Shown here one piece after another: positions 44,266 through 52,112 of a stretch of DNA of 64,000 nucleotides (the first letter of the stretch is position 1; every line of letters begins with the position of its first letter). The position numbers and the translations under genes are program-made. The stretch spans positions 186,001 to 250,000 of the forward strand of contig NZ_LUVZ01000001.1 of the NCBI RefSeq assembly GCF_001593385.1. Reading direction: 5' to 3'. The DNA comes from Chryseobacterium cucumeris (GTDB taxonomy: Bacteria; Bacteroidota; Bacteroidia; Flavobacteriales; Weeksellaceae). The notes beneath the pieces are model-generated. The model saw only the letters and a list, made by a program, of their open reading frames with translations. It had not been told where the DNA came from and did no database searches.

Positions 44266-44724
44266 ATGTATCAAACCCTTACTTTTTTACATTCCCTCAC
44301 CCGATGGTTGGTCTTAATAAGCTTGATTTATGCAATTTATCGTTCTTTCAAAGGATATTCTTCCAACAGAAAATTTACAGGAGCAGATAACAAGGTAAGG
44401 CACTGGACTGCAACGATAGCTCATATTCAGCTGGCCATAGGAATGATATTTTATTTTAAAAGCCCAATGATCCGATACTTCTGGAAAAATTTTAACGAAG
44501 CCAAAGACTCTTTGGAACATGTATTTTTCGGACTAATCCATATTTCGCTGATGATTACAGCCATTATTATCATCACGATCGGCTCTGCATTAGCCAAAAG
44601 AAAATTGTCAGATAAAGAACAATTTAAGACAATGGGACTCTGGTTTTCTATCGCATTGATTATTATTTTCATTGCCATTCCGTGGCCTTTTTCTCCTTTT
44701 GCAAACAGACCTTATTTCAGATAA
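44266..44724 (+). CDS. small integral membrane protein (cytochrome b-like)
   Basis: A 152-residue protein with four predicted helices (about 7-25, 45-62, 82-103 and 121-140). Several His lie at helix ends (FLHSLTRW, VRHWTATIAHIQ, LEHVFFGLIHIS). This layout recalls heme-binding cytochrome b561-like small proteins found in Bacteroidota, but no heme motif is certain. An ATG at 44227 lies before the presumed transcription start, so 44266 is used. It is in operon with the DUF3817 gene (2 bp gap). Confidence 0.8.
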   Translation: MYQTLTFLHSLTRWLVLISLIYAIYRSFKGYSSNRKFTGADNKVRHWTATIAHIQLAIGMIFYFKSPMIRYFWKNFNEAKDSLEHVFFGLIHISLMITAIIIITIGSALAKRKLSDKEQFKTMGLWFSIALIIIFIAIPWPFSPFANRPYFR

Positions 44725-44726
44725 TT

Positions 44727-45029
44727 ATGATCAATTTATTTAAAACAAAAATCGGCCGGCTTAGGATTCTGGCTATTTTGGAAGGAATTTCCTTACTGAT
44801 TCTGATATTTATTGCAGTCCCTATGAAATACTGGATGGACAATCCTTTATGGGTAAGACTCATTGGCCCTGTGCACGGAACATTATTCCTACTCTTCCTG
44901 TTCAATACACTGAGTGTGGGCGTAGAGCAGAACTGGAAATTTAAAGAAATAACATGGAAGGTAATTTTGGCCTGCTTTATTCCGTTTGGTACTTTTTATA
45001 TTGACAAAAAAATTCTAAGCAAGCTATGA
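44727..45029 (+). CDS. DUF3817 membrane protein
   Basis: A 100-residue membrane protein with three helices. It has the family features GRLRILAILEGISLLILIF at the start and GPVHGTLFLLFLF in the middle, ending with the IPFGTFYIDKKIL segment. Function unknown. The start at 44727 is 2 bp after the stop of the previous gene; upstream in-frame codons overlap that gene and are not needed. Confidence 0.85.
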   Translation: MINLFKTKIGRLRILAILEGISLLILIFIAVPMKYWMDNPLWVRLIGPVHGTLFLLFLFNTLSVGVEQNWKFKEITWKVILACFIPFGTFYIDKKILSKL

Positions 45030-45080
45030 AAATTCTTTTTATATCCTCCCGGGAATTTTCCAAAAAGATATAATGTCTGA

Positions 45081-45164
45081 TATAAGAAGCCAGGTGTTTG
45101 GGAGGCGAAATCTGCATTCATCAAATTTACAGAAAACTTATGGGCAGAAAAAGACAATATCTGA
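45081..45164 (+). pseudogene. possible 3' gene remnant
   Basis: A short frame between two stops reads YKKPGVWEAKSAFIKF then TENLWAEKDNI and a stop. This looks like the real C-terminus of a protein whose upstream part is gone. The family is not recognised. Alternative: chance, since it is only 27 codons. Confidence 0.3.
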
Positions 45165-45194
45165 ATTCAAGAGATGTAAAATCAAACATTTAAT

Positions 45195-45258
45195 TCTCTT
45201 GCAGAATTTAATTATGCAGATATATACAATCATCCGCGAAATCTGTATGATCTGCAAA
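45195..45258. repeat. CGCAGAT-type dispersed repeat
   Basis: Contains CTTGCAGAATTTAATTATGC and CGCGAAATCTGTATGATCTG, an imperfect inverted arrangement of GCAGAT and ATCTGC. Related to the copies at 45956-46022 and 49271-49336. Confidence 0.5.
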
Positions 45259-45427
45259 AGATAGAAATTGATGAAATGCTTGCATCTTATATAGTATTAA
45301 AAATTATTCTGCTTCTTTGCGATTTCAAAAAAAACTAAAAGAAATCCATGTAAGATACCACATTTTATCCTCTTTTGGTCAGGTATTTGAATCTTATACT
45401 ACTTACCAATCACTAAAATATAAGAAT

Positions 45428-45934
45428 ATGTCAACAGAAAACCTTACCCATCTGGAAGCGATCAAAAAGATCAAAGAATTGTCAGAAAATGCAAGAATAT
45501 GTATGTTCTGTACAGAACTGGAAACCACTCCCATCAATTCAAGACCCATGACCCTGCAGGAAACAGACGACAGCGGAAATCTATGGTTCATAAGCAGTGG
45601 TACCAGTAACAAAAATTTTGAGATAAAAGAAGACCGTAGAGTACAACTGTTTTTTATGAACAACAGCGATTCCCAATATCTTTCCGTTTACGGAAAAGCT
45701 TCTGTTTATAAAGATAAAGCAACGATCGAAGATAAATGGTCTCCTCTGGCTAAAGCCTGGTTTGACGGAAAAGATGACCCCAATGTTACCATCATCCGCG
45801 TAGAACCTAAAGAAACCTATTATTGGGATACCAAAGCAGGGAAACTGGTAAGCCTTTTCAGTTTTGTAGCTTCTGCCATAACCGGAAACAAAACCAATAA
45901 TTCTGACGGTGTTGAGGGAAATGCAACGATTTAA
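45428..45934 (+). CDS. pyridoxamine 5'-phosphate oxidase family (general stress) protein
   Basis: A 168-residue flavin-binding split-barrel protein of the general stress protein 26 type. Typical segments are CMFCTELETTPINSRPM, GNLWFISSGTSNK and QYLSVYGKASVYKDK. The start at 45428 is the family N-terminus; the frame is open further up but overlaps non-coding sequence. Such proteins bind FMN or F420-like cofactors and are induced by stress. Substrate unknown. Confidence 0.88.
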   Translation: MSTENLTHLEAIKKIKELSENARICMFCTELETTPINSRPMTLQETDDSGNLWFISSGTSNKNFEIKEDRRVQLFFMNNSDSQYLSVYGKASVYKDKATIEDKWSPLAKAWFDGKDDPNVTIIRVEPKETYYWDTKAGKLVSLFSFVASAITGNKTNNSDGVEGNATI

Positions 45935-45955
45935 AAAGTCCGGAATAAAAAAATC

Positions 45956-46022
45956 TCTCGCAGATGTTGCAAATTAAGCAGATTTCTATGTAATTATCTG
46001 CGTAATCTGTATAATCTGCAAG
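45956..46022. repeat. CGCAGAT-type dispersed repeat
   Basis: Starts CTCGCAGATGTTGCAAATTA and ends TCTGTATAATCTGCAAG, with GCAGAT and ATCTGC pairs that can fold into a hairpin. Best-preserved copy in the window with 49271-49336. Confidence 0.6.
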
Positions 46023-46027
46023 ATAAA

Positions 46028-46053
46028 AAACGGCTCAAGAAATTGAGCCGTTT
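46028..46053. terminator. terminator after thioredoxin-like gene
   Basis: Perfect 11 bp stem AAACGGCTCAA / TTGAGCCGTTT with a GAAA loop and A/T runs on both sides, between convergent genes. Confidence 0.9.
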
Positions 46054-46072
46054 ATACTAAATTAGTGAAATT

Positions 46073-46306
46073 CTAATTTTTCACATCCTCCATAGACGCT
46101 CCAAAATTAATATGAAGAACATTTCCGTTGGGAGTTACTAAAGCTGGTACAGATTTTACACCCGCTTTTTCAGCATCTTCAATTTTGCTTTTGTCATCAC
46201 CTAAATGGATAATCTCAACATTTTCCGAACCTATAAGGCTAACAATATCATGTTCTACACTGATACATACAGGGCATCCTGCATGATAAAAAATGGACTT
46301 TTTCAT
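46073..46306 (-). CDS. small thioredoxin-like protein
   Basis: A 77-residue thioredoxin/glutaredoxin-fold protein with redox motif CPVC (HAGCPVCISVE) and the cis-Pro loop KSVPALVTPNG. It is the last gene of a cupin, DHDPS-family, thioredoxin run (9 bp after the lyase stop). Why a redox protein belongs with an aldolase is not clear. Length fits compact glutaredoxin-like proteins. Confidence 0.88.
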   Translation of the reverse strand: MKKSIFYHAGCPVCISVEHDIVSLIGSENVEIIHLGDDKSKIEDAEKAGVKSVPALVTPNGNVLHINFGASMEDVKN

Positions 46307-46315
46307 AGGATTGTA

Positions 46316-47200
46316 CTAATTAATAAGCGTTGCAATAATATTTTTTAATTCTTCGGTTTCTTTTTCGTGTAAAGGTTTTAAAGGACTTCTCAAATTTCCG
46401 CCATCTTCACCCAGAATATTGAGACCCGATTTCACCGCTCTTGGCAATCCTTTGTTCACAATAAATTTTAAAAGATCAAACTGCTGATAGAAAATTATTT
46501 TTGCTTTCTCAAGATCACCTTCCTCCACTGCATTATAAAGACTGATATTCAATTCAGGAATGAGATTGGGAGCTGCAGTGCACCAGCCTCTCGCTCCCGC
46601 AGAAAATGCAGCCAGAGCCAAAGGATTTGAACCGTTATAGAATGCAACCTCTTCTCCAAGTTCCCGCCTTAGATAATGCATTCTCTGGATGTCTCCCGTA
46701 CTTTCTTTGATCATCGTTACATTGGGAATTTCAAGCAGCCTTTTCAGCAAAGCCGGAGACATGTCTACTCCACTTGTTGCCGGATTATTGTACGCCATAA
46801 TCGGAATGGAAATCTTACGGGCAACGGCATCATAATGCGCTACAATTTCATCATCCGTCAGCTTCCAGTAACTCATCGGGATAATCATTACCGCATCTGC
46901 TCCAGCTTTTTCTGCGAACTGGGCATGGTGAATTGTTTTTTCTGTTGTAAGATTAGAAACCCCTACCAATGTCGGAATTCTACCTTTTACCTGCTGTAAA
47001 GTAGCTTCAGTAACTTCTTCTTTTTCTTCGTCAGACAGATAAGGCATGACTCCTGTACTTCCCAATGGAGCAATACCATGGCTTCCGGAAGTGATCAGCC
47101 TTTCTACCAAATGCTTGAAAAGCGGAATATCTACTTTTTCGTTTTTATCAAAAGGGGTTATAGGATAGGCTATAATCCCTTTGAACGGTACATTTTTCAT
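46316..47200 (-). CDS. DHDPS/N-acetylneuraminate lyase family protein
   Basis: A 294-residue class I aldolase of the DapA/NanA family. Schiff-base Lys165 lies in TMIKESTGD, Tyr137 in YNNPATSG and the substrate carboxylate loop GSTG at 47-50. The authentic DapA cannot be assigned: the gene is with a cupin and a MocR regulator rather than lysine genes. A catabolic aldolase for a sugar acid or hydroxyproline-derived acid is equally possible. Confidence 0.88.
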   Translation of the reverse strand: MKNVPFKGIIAYPITPFDKNEKVDIPLFKHLVERLITSGSHGIAPLGSTGVMPYLSDEEKEEVTEATLQQVKGRIPTLVGVSNLTTEKTIHHAQFAEKAGADAVMIIPMSYWKLTDDEIVAHYDAVARKISIPIMAYNNPATSGVDMSPALLKRLLEIPNVTMIKESTGDIQRMHYLRRELGEEVAFYNGSNPLALAAFSAGARGWCTAAPNLIPELNISLYNAVEEGDLEKAKIIFYQQFDLLKFIVNKGLPRAVKSGLNILGEDGGNLRSPLKPLHEKETEELKNIIATLIN

Positions 47201-47231
47201 GTTTTTTGTTTAAAAGTTTAAAATATTGATA

Positions 47232-47687
47232 TTAGAGGTCTCTTCCTTCTTCCTCTCTCAAAGCGACTCCTAAGTTCTGCAGCTGAGGAGCATTTTCACA
47301 AGCGATATATTTGGCAGGTTCGGTATCGCTCAGATTCTGGTGTTTATGCCAGGCCCAGGAAGGAATATATACAGCATCGCCAGCTTCCCAATATACTCTC
47401 TCATCCTCTACTTCTGTCCAACCTTTTCCTTCAATTACAAATAATACAGTTTCATAAGTATGGCGGTGTCTGTTGGTTTGCTGCCCGGGAGTTAAACCTC
47501 CAATCGTCATACTGACATTCTTACTCGGAAGATCTACAAAGAAAACAGGATGCTTTCTTTCTGTTGAAAACTGATTATGCTCTCCAGCATTTTCTACATT
47601 TTTATGGATCAAATGGCTTGGTTTTACATACTTAGGTCTTGCAAAAGTTTCGTGGAAATCTTTAGAACTGAATTGTTTCTTATCCAT
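47232..47687 (-). CDS. cupin domain protein
   Basis: A 151-residue single-domain cupin. The metal-binding motif is RHRHTYETVLFVIEGKG and the second motif PSWAWHKHQNLSD. The frame is open to 47729 but the Met at 47687 is preceded by AATTTTAAAATC and lies nearer to the presumed promoter. A minus-strand -7 box TAATTTTG is at 47727-47734. It is first in the cupin, aldolase, thioredoxin run and divergent from the MocR gene. Confidence 0.88.
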   Translation of the reverse strand: MDKKQFSSKDFHETFARPKYVKPSHLIHKNVENAGEHNQFSTERKHPVFFVDLPSKNVSMTIGGLTPGQQTNRHRHTYETVLFVIEGKGWTEVEDERVYWEAGDAVYIPSWAWHKHQNLSDTEPAKYIACENAPQLQNLGVALREEEGRDL

Positions 47688-47726
47688 GATTTTAAAATTA
47701 TTATGGTTTTGTGCTTTATTGCATGA

Positions 47727-47745
47727 CAAAATTATTCTATATTTG
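47727..47745. promoter_or_regulatory. divergent -7 boxes of cupin and MocR genes
   Basis: TAATTTTG on the minus strand (47727-47734) and TATATTTG on the plus strand (47738-47745) are back to back. GGACT at 47745-47749 and AGTCC 40 bp later form an inverted pair over the MocR start region. This arrangement fits regulation of both genes by one protein. Confidence 0.4.
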
Positions 47746-47788
47746 GACTGTTTAAATGATTCAGTTTTTACATAAATAGATAGTCCAG

Positions 47789-49240
47789 ATGTTACGGCCT
47801 TGGAAATTGGAATTAGAAATTGATAAAAAGCTTGATAAAGCAGTTTATCTACAGATTGCGGATACTATTATCACTGATATTCGTACAGGAAGATTAAAAG
47901 CAGGGGATGCCCTTCCCGGAAGCCGAAACCTTGCTCAAACGTTAAAAATAAACAGAAACACTGTTGTAGAAGCCTATCAGGTGTTGATCAATGAAGAATG
48001 GGTAATTTCAAAGGAAAGAAAAGGTATTTTCGTGTCAGAAAAGCTTCCTGTCTTACATGAAAAAAATGCAAATGCATTGCAGGATTCTAAAAATCTACAG
48101 GTCTTGCCTAATGGAATTTTAATTAATTTCGATGACGGGCATCCCGATAGTAAAATTGCACCTGTAACAGAATTGGCAAGAGCTTATAGGCAAATTTTCA
48201 GTATTAAAGCCAAATGGCAGATGATGGGTTACGGAGATGAACATGGAGATTTGGATTTTAGAAAAATGATCTCTCAGATGCTTAATCATCAGCGCGGAAT
48301 GCATATTCTTGAAAACGAAATTTCTATCACCCGAGGCAGTCAGATGGGTATGTTCCTTACTGCTCAGAGTCTTTTAAGTCCTGGTGATATGGTTGTTGTG
48401 GAAGATCCCGGCTATCAGCCTGCATGGCAAGCGTTTCAGTATGCGGGAGCACAGCTTTTGTCTGTACCTGTAGATCATGAAGGAATCAGTGTCGAGGCTG
48501 TTGAAAAGCTTTTAAAACAACATCGAAATATAAAAGCATTATACATTACTCCTCACAGGCAATATCCTACTACCGTTACGCTAAGCCTTTCAAGAAGATT
48601 AAAACTGATTGAGTTATCAAATCAGTACAATATGACCATCATTGAAGATGATTATGATAATGAGTTTCACTTCGGATATCGTCCTATTCTCCCGATTTCA
48701 AGTTTTCCCGAACTGCACAATTATGTGTATATCGGAACTTTAAGTAAGGTGGTAGCTCCCGCTTTGAGGATTGGTTATCTGACCACTAAAAATCAGGAAC
48801 TGCTGAAAAGAATTGGTGATCTGAGAAAGATTATTGATGTGCATGGAGATGTGATCATGGAACAGGCAGTTCTTCAGCTCATTAAAGAAGGTGCTATAAA
48901 AAAGCACATCAGAAAAGCAACCGTTCATTATAAGAACAAAAGAGATTTTGTTTTTGAATTGTTGAAGAAAAACATGAAAGATATTGCTGATTTTACACTA
49001 CCCGAAGGTGGTCTGGCTTTTTGGATAGTTCCTAAAGTACAATTGGATTGGGATGCGGCAACAACTTTATTACTGGAAAAAAATATTAAGATTATTCATC
49101 CTAAACAATATAGTCAAAATAATGTAAATGGATTCAGATTAAGCTATGGAGCGCTTTCCGAAGAACAGCTGAAACAAAGTATTCCTTTGATTGCTGAGAT
49201 TTTTTCAAGGTTTATGATCAAAGATAACGTTGAATTATAA
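47789..49240 (+). CDS. MocR/PdxR-type regulator
   Basis: A 483-residue fusion of a GntR winged helix (about 1-85, with GRLKAGDALPGSRNLAQTL and NRNTVVEAYQVL) and a type I aminotransferase fold. The PLP Lys is near 320 in GTLSKVVAPALRIGYL. These regulators sense PLP or an amino acid adduct. It is divergent from the cupin/aldolase/thioredoxin run and probably its activator. Confidence 0.93.
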   Translation: MLRPWKLELEIDKKLDKAVYLQIADTIITDIRTGRLKAGDALPGSRNLAQTLKINRNTVVEAYQVLINEEWVISKERKGIFVSEKLPVLHEKNANALQDSKNLQVLPNGILINFDDGHPDSKIAPVTELARAYRQIFSIKAKWQMMGYGDEHGDLDFRKMISQMLNHQRGMHILENEISITRGSQMGMFLTAQSLLSPGDMVVVEDPGYQPAWQAFQYAGAQLLSVPVDHEGISVEAVEKLLKQHRNIKALYITPHRQYPTTVTLSLSRRLKLIELSNQYNMTIIEDDYDNEFHFGYRPILPISSFPELHNYVYIGTLSKVVAPALRIGYLTTKNQELLKRIGDLRKIIDVHGDVIMEQAVLQLIKEGAIKKHIRKATVHYKNKRDFVFELLKKNMKDIADFTLPEGGLAFWIVPKVQLDWDAATTLLLEKNIKIIHPKQYSQNNVNGFRLSYGALSEEQLKQSIPLIAEIFSRFMIKDNVEL

Positions 49241-49270
49241 TGGAAAATAATTATACCCCGGTTTTTATCC

Positions 49271-49336
49271 CTCGCAGATTTTACAGATTACACAGATTTT
49301 TATGCTCGGTGTAATCTGTCAGATCTGTCAGATTTT
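49271..49336. repeat. CGCAGAT-type dispersed repeat
   Basis: Starts CTCGCAGATTTTACAGATTA and ends with TCTGTCAGATCTGTCAGATT. Related to 45956-46022; arms CGCAGAT / ATCTGTC can pair. It lies between convergent genes. Confidence 0.55.
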
Positions 49337-49366
49337 TATGTAAAAAACATTAATGATTATGAAAAT

Positions 49367-50503
49367 CTACTCTACTTCAAAAACTGCCTGAATCTCTACT
49401 GAAGAACCTACAGGAATAGAAGAAGCCCCCAAAGTAGCTCTGGCATGTTTTCCTTTTTCCCCGAAGACTTCAACCGCAAGATCGGAAGCAATATTCATCA
49501 GATCTGCATGTTTTGTATAATCATCCTTGGTATTGAAGATTCCTGTAAGCTGAACACATTGTTTTACTTTGCTCAAATCTCCTCCAACCGCTTCATTTAA
49601 TACTGAAATCACGTTCAGCATGGTTACTTTTGTAGCATCTTTCACCTGTTGCTCATTTACTTCAACACCTAATTTTCCCGGATTGAAAATTTTCCCGTCT
49701 TTTAAAGCAACCTGATTGATAAATACCAGATTTCCGGAACGTACAAACGGCTGATAATTTCCTGCCGGTTTTGGAACCTGTGGAAGTGTAATATTTTTCT
49801 GCTTCAATATTTCATTGAAATTCTGGTGATTTTCAGCAGCAGCTATTGTTTTCTTAGGATGAGTATCCTTTAACGCCAGTGCTATTTTTGCGAAATTTCT
49901 TCCCTGAAGTTCAGCAATATTTCGTTCTCCTTTCGTTGGTCTTTCCACATCTTTTAATGAAGCCATGCTGGTAACTCCCAAAACCGTATTCCCCTGTGGA
50001 ATAGATTTGTTCAGCTCTTCTGTTCCACGAATTCCATTAGATACCAATACCATCCCGTGCACAGCAAGACTGTTCCAAAAGGCCTGAAGAGCAAGCTCTT
50101 TTCCTGCTCCGCTTCCCGCTGACATAAAAACAGTGGCAGGAACTCCTTCCAAAGCGTGATTAGTCCACAACGGAACGGTTTTCGATAAAAACTCACTCAT
50201 CCCCGTACTGATATTCCCGAAATAAACCGGTGAACCAAAAGCAATTCCATCATACGAGGTTAGTTCATCTACAGTTGCTACAGGAAGATTTTTCAGGGTT
50301 GGATTTTGTGAGGCTTTGACTAATTTGATATACGGAACTGCATTATTTTCAATTTCCATTCCTTTGGCTATTTCTTTAGCCAGTTCGTAAGTTCCACCAT
50401 TATCGGAATGGATAAGAACCAATATTTTAGCTTTATTTTGTGCCATGATGTAAGTGTTATTAGATAATAAAATTAAAATAAAAAAAATACATAGTTTTTT
50501 CAT
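49367..50503 (-). CDS. flavodoxin (WrbA-like)-RidA fusion
   Basis: A 378-residue two-domain protein. Residues about 25-220 are a flavodoxin/WrbA-like fold with SDNGGTYELA as FMN phosphate loop and FGSPVYFGN. Residues about 245-378 are a RidA/YjgF domain with the conserved Arg in HARATLGASSIPVGSSVE. The first 19 residues are hydrophobic and could be a signal peptide. If translation starts at the internal Met (50446, MAQNKAKILVL) the protein is cytosolic, which suits both domains better. It is divergent from an AraC regulator. Confidence 0.88.
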   Translation of the reverse strand: MKKLCIFFILILLSNNTYIMAQNKAKILVLIHSDNGGTYELAKEIAKGMEIENNAVPYIKLVKASQNPTLKNLPVATVDELTSYDGIAFGSPVYFGNISTGMSEFLSKTVPLWTNHALEGVPATVFMSAGSGAGKELALQAFWNSLAVHGMVLVSNGIRGTEELNKSIPQGNTVLGVTSMASLKDVERPTKGERNIAELQGRNFAKIALALKDTHPKKTIAAAENHQNFNEILKQKNITLPQVPKPAGNYQPFVRSGNLVFINQVALKDGKIFNPGKLGVEVNEQQVKDATKVTMLNVISVLNEAVGGDLSKVKQCVQLTGIFNTKDDYTKHADLMNIASDLAVEVFGEKGKHARATLGASSIPVGSSVEIQAVFEVE

Positions 50504-50573
50504 TCTGAATAAGATATAAATTATATTTTGGATTAATCATGTAGCTATTACATTGATAATACAAAATTACTAC

Positions 50574-50617
50574 TGTCGTTTTTATTAAATTTGCCAAAAT
50601 ATACATACAAAACGACA
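50574..50617. promoter_or_regulatory. 9 bp inverted repeat around AraC promoter
   Basis: TGTCGTTTT (50574-50582) and AAAACGACA (50609-50617) are exact inverted arms, 26 bp apart. A plus-strand -7 box TAAATTTG (50586-50593) lies between them, and a minus-strand -7 box TAATTTTG lies at 50562-50569. The right arm ends 1 bp before the AraC start. Probably the AraC binding site, controlling both genes. Confidence 0.55.
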
Positions 50618-50618
50618 T

Positions 50619-51422
50619 ATGAAATGTGGACTGATTGAAAAAACGGAAAGCCAGTTTGTAGATTCTATAGAAAAAGAAGCTTATGTGTGGTGCGAAAAAA
50701 ACTGGAAACATGATGATTATGAACACAGGCATACCCGTGCCCAGCTTACATTTGTGGAAGAAGGTTATCAGTATTTTCATATTGACAGGAAAATTTATCT
50801 TGTCCCACAATATCATGTCATCTGGATTCCTTCAGGAAGGGCCCACAAAATTACCTCAGAGGCACAAACCGTTAATCTGATGGTATTTCTTTTCAAATCT
50901 GTTTTTGAAGATGAATTTTATCAGAATGTTCAGGTATTTGCTGTTCCACCTGTTTTGAAAGAAATGCTTTTGTATGCCTCAAAATGGAACCAATCTCTGA
51001 ATGAAAATGAAGAACAGGATATCTTCTTTAGAGCTATTTTAAAAAGTCTTCCTAATTTCTGCAGGGAAAGCAGCGGTCTAGAAATCCCTGTACCAACTGA
51101 CACCAGACTGATTCCCGTGTGCAATGATATTAATTCCAATTTTAAATATAATCTGGATATTGTTTCTTTAGCCGAAAAAGCACAAATGTCTGTGAGAAGT
51201 CTCCAGAGAATTTTTAAAAATGAAACAGGAATTACGTTACAGAAATACCTCCAGCTAACCCGAATTTTAAAAAGCATTGAGTTAATTGATACCCAACAAT
51301 ATACTTTGAGTGAAGTAGCTTATAAAGTAGGTTACCAAAGCCTGTCAGCATTCACAGCATCATATTTTGCGATTATGCAGACAAAGCCAAAGATGAATAA
51401 AAATCAAGGGGTTTCATCATGA
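50619..51422 (+). CDS. AraC family regulator
   Basis: A 267-residue regulator with a cupin-like sensor in the N-terminal half (HRHTRAQLTFVEEGYQYFHI) and a C-terminal double HTH (LAEKAQMSVRSLQRIFKNE and VGYQSLSAFTASYF). The sensor type is that of AraC_binding proteins sensing a small hydrophobic compound. Divergent from the flavodoxin-RidA gene. Its 3' end overlaps the DUF6766 gene tail-to-tail by 19 bp. Confidence 0.93.
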   Translation: MKCGLIEKTESQFVDSIEKEAYVWCEKNWKHDDYEHRHTRAQLTFVEEGYQYFHIDRKIYLVPQYHVIWIPSGRAHKITSEAQTVNLMVFLFKSVFEDEFYQNVQVFAVPPVLKEMLLYASKWNQSLNENEEQDIFFRAILKSLPNFCRESSGLEIPVPTDTRLIPVCNDINSNFKYNLDIVSLAEKAQMSVRSLQRIFKNETGITLQKYLQLTRILKSIELIDTQQYTLSEVAYKVGYQSLSAFTASYFAIMQTKPKMNKNQGVSS

Positions 51423-52060
51423 GCCATATCAACGGGTTTTGATTCCGGAGAACCTTTTTCGCGGAGCCATATAGAGAGAAGAACAAGAGAAGCTACTGCC
51501 AGGAATTCACTCTGCCAGTTTTGAAAAGATTCAAACCAGAATCTTGATTCTGAAATATATTGAATGGCCGTTACAGCAGTATTTCCTTTTATCATCTGTT
51601 CATCATTGAAATCCTTAAGACTTCCATAAAAATGTAAAATAAAACTTGCTAGAAAGAGAATGGCAAAAGCGAGTGATAAAGAGTGTTTGTAGAGTTTCAG
51701 CCATATGCCTCCTTTTTTAACAGGCCACGGTGCTTTTGGGTGTGGTACGGGTTCTTTATCAACATCTTCGTCCTCTGTCATAGATTTTGATTCACTAGAG
51801 CCTTTTTGTCTCAGGGAAATCGTTAATAAAACATACAGCATCATCTGTAGGAATTCGCTTTCCCAATTTTCAAAAGTTGCCTGTATAAAATGCCCGCTAT
51901 GGATGTATTCACCAATCTTTAAAGCAGGCTGTCCGTTTTCAATAAGTTCTTTATTTTCTGTTTTCCAGCCCATAAATAACTGTCCTGCAAGAAAAATAAT
52001 CATCAGGATAATGAGAACAATACTTAAGCTGTTGCGATACAGGAAGCTGTTGCGTGACAT
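51404..52060 (-). CDS. DUF6766 membrane protein
   Basis: A 218-residue inner-membrane protein with four helices. Two halves (about 8-90 and 122-206) repeat the same plan: helix, a segment with HSGHF or SESRF, then FENWESEFLQ or FQNWQSEFLA, a helix and LRQKGSSES or LREKGSPES. The family occurs in many Bacteroidota and Proteobacteria; function unknown. It is the last gene of the stress cluster. Confidence 0.88.
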   Translation of the reverse strand: MSRNSFLYRNSLSIVLIILMIIFLAGQLFMGWKTENKELIENGQPALKIGEYIHSGHFIQATFENWESEFLQMMLYVLLTISLRQKGSSESKSMTEDEDVDKEPVPHPKAPWPVKKGGIWLKLYKHSLSLAFAILFLASFILHFYGSLKDFNDEQMIKGNTAVTAIQYISESRFWFESFQNWQSEFLAVASLVLLSIWLREKGSPESKPVDMAHDETP

Positions 52061-52067
52061 ATTTCGG

Positions 52068-52112
52068 AGTTTAAAGGTTAGAGTTCAGGGTTCAAAGTTT
52101 AAGGTTTAACGT
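52068..52112. repeat. degenerate GTTTAAAG tandem repeat
   Basis: Six or so 7-8 base units related to GTTtAAAG and GTTcAAgG follow each other between the two genes. Such stretches are frequent in Flavobacteriaceae intergenic DNA. Function unknown. Confidence 0.45.

Larger units (their letters stand above)
45030..45427. other. gene-poor stretch with decayed sequence
   Basis: No intact gene in about 400 bp. It holds a probable gene remnant at 45081-45164 and a CGCAGAT-type repeat at 45195-45258, both listed separately. The last 60 bp should contain the promoter of the pyridoxamine-oxidase-like gene. Confidence 0.5.

Noticed and set aside
45317..45427. N-terminal extension of the PNPOx-like protein
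   Set aside because: The additional residues do not resemble the family and run over non-coding repeat-like sequence; the family N-terminus starts at 45428.
46316..47200. Call of dapA (lysine biosynthesis)
   Set aside because: The fold and active residues fit several aldolases of the family and the neighbours are not lysine genes.
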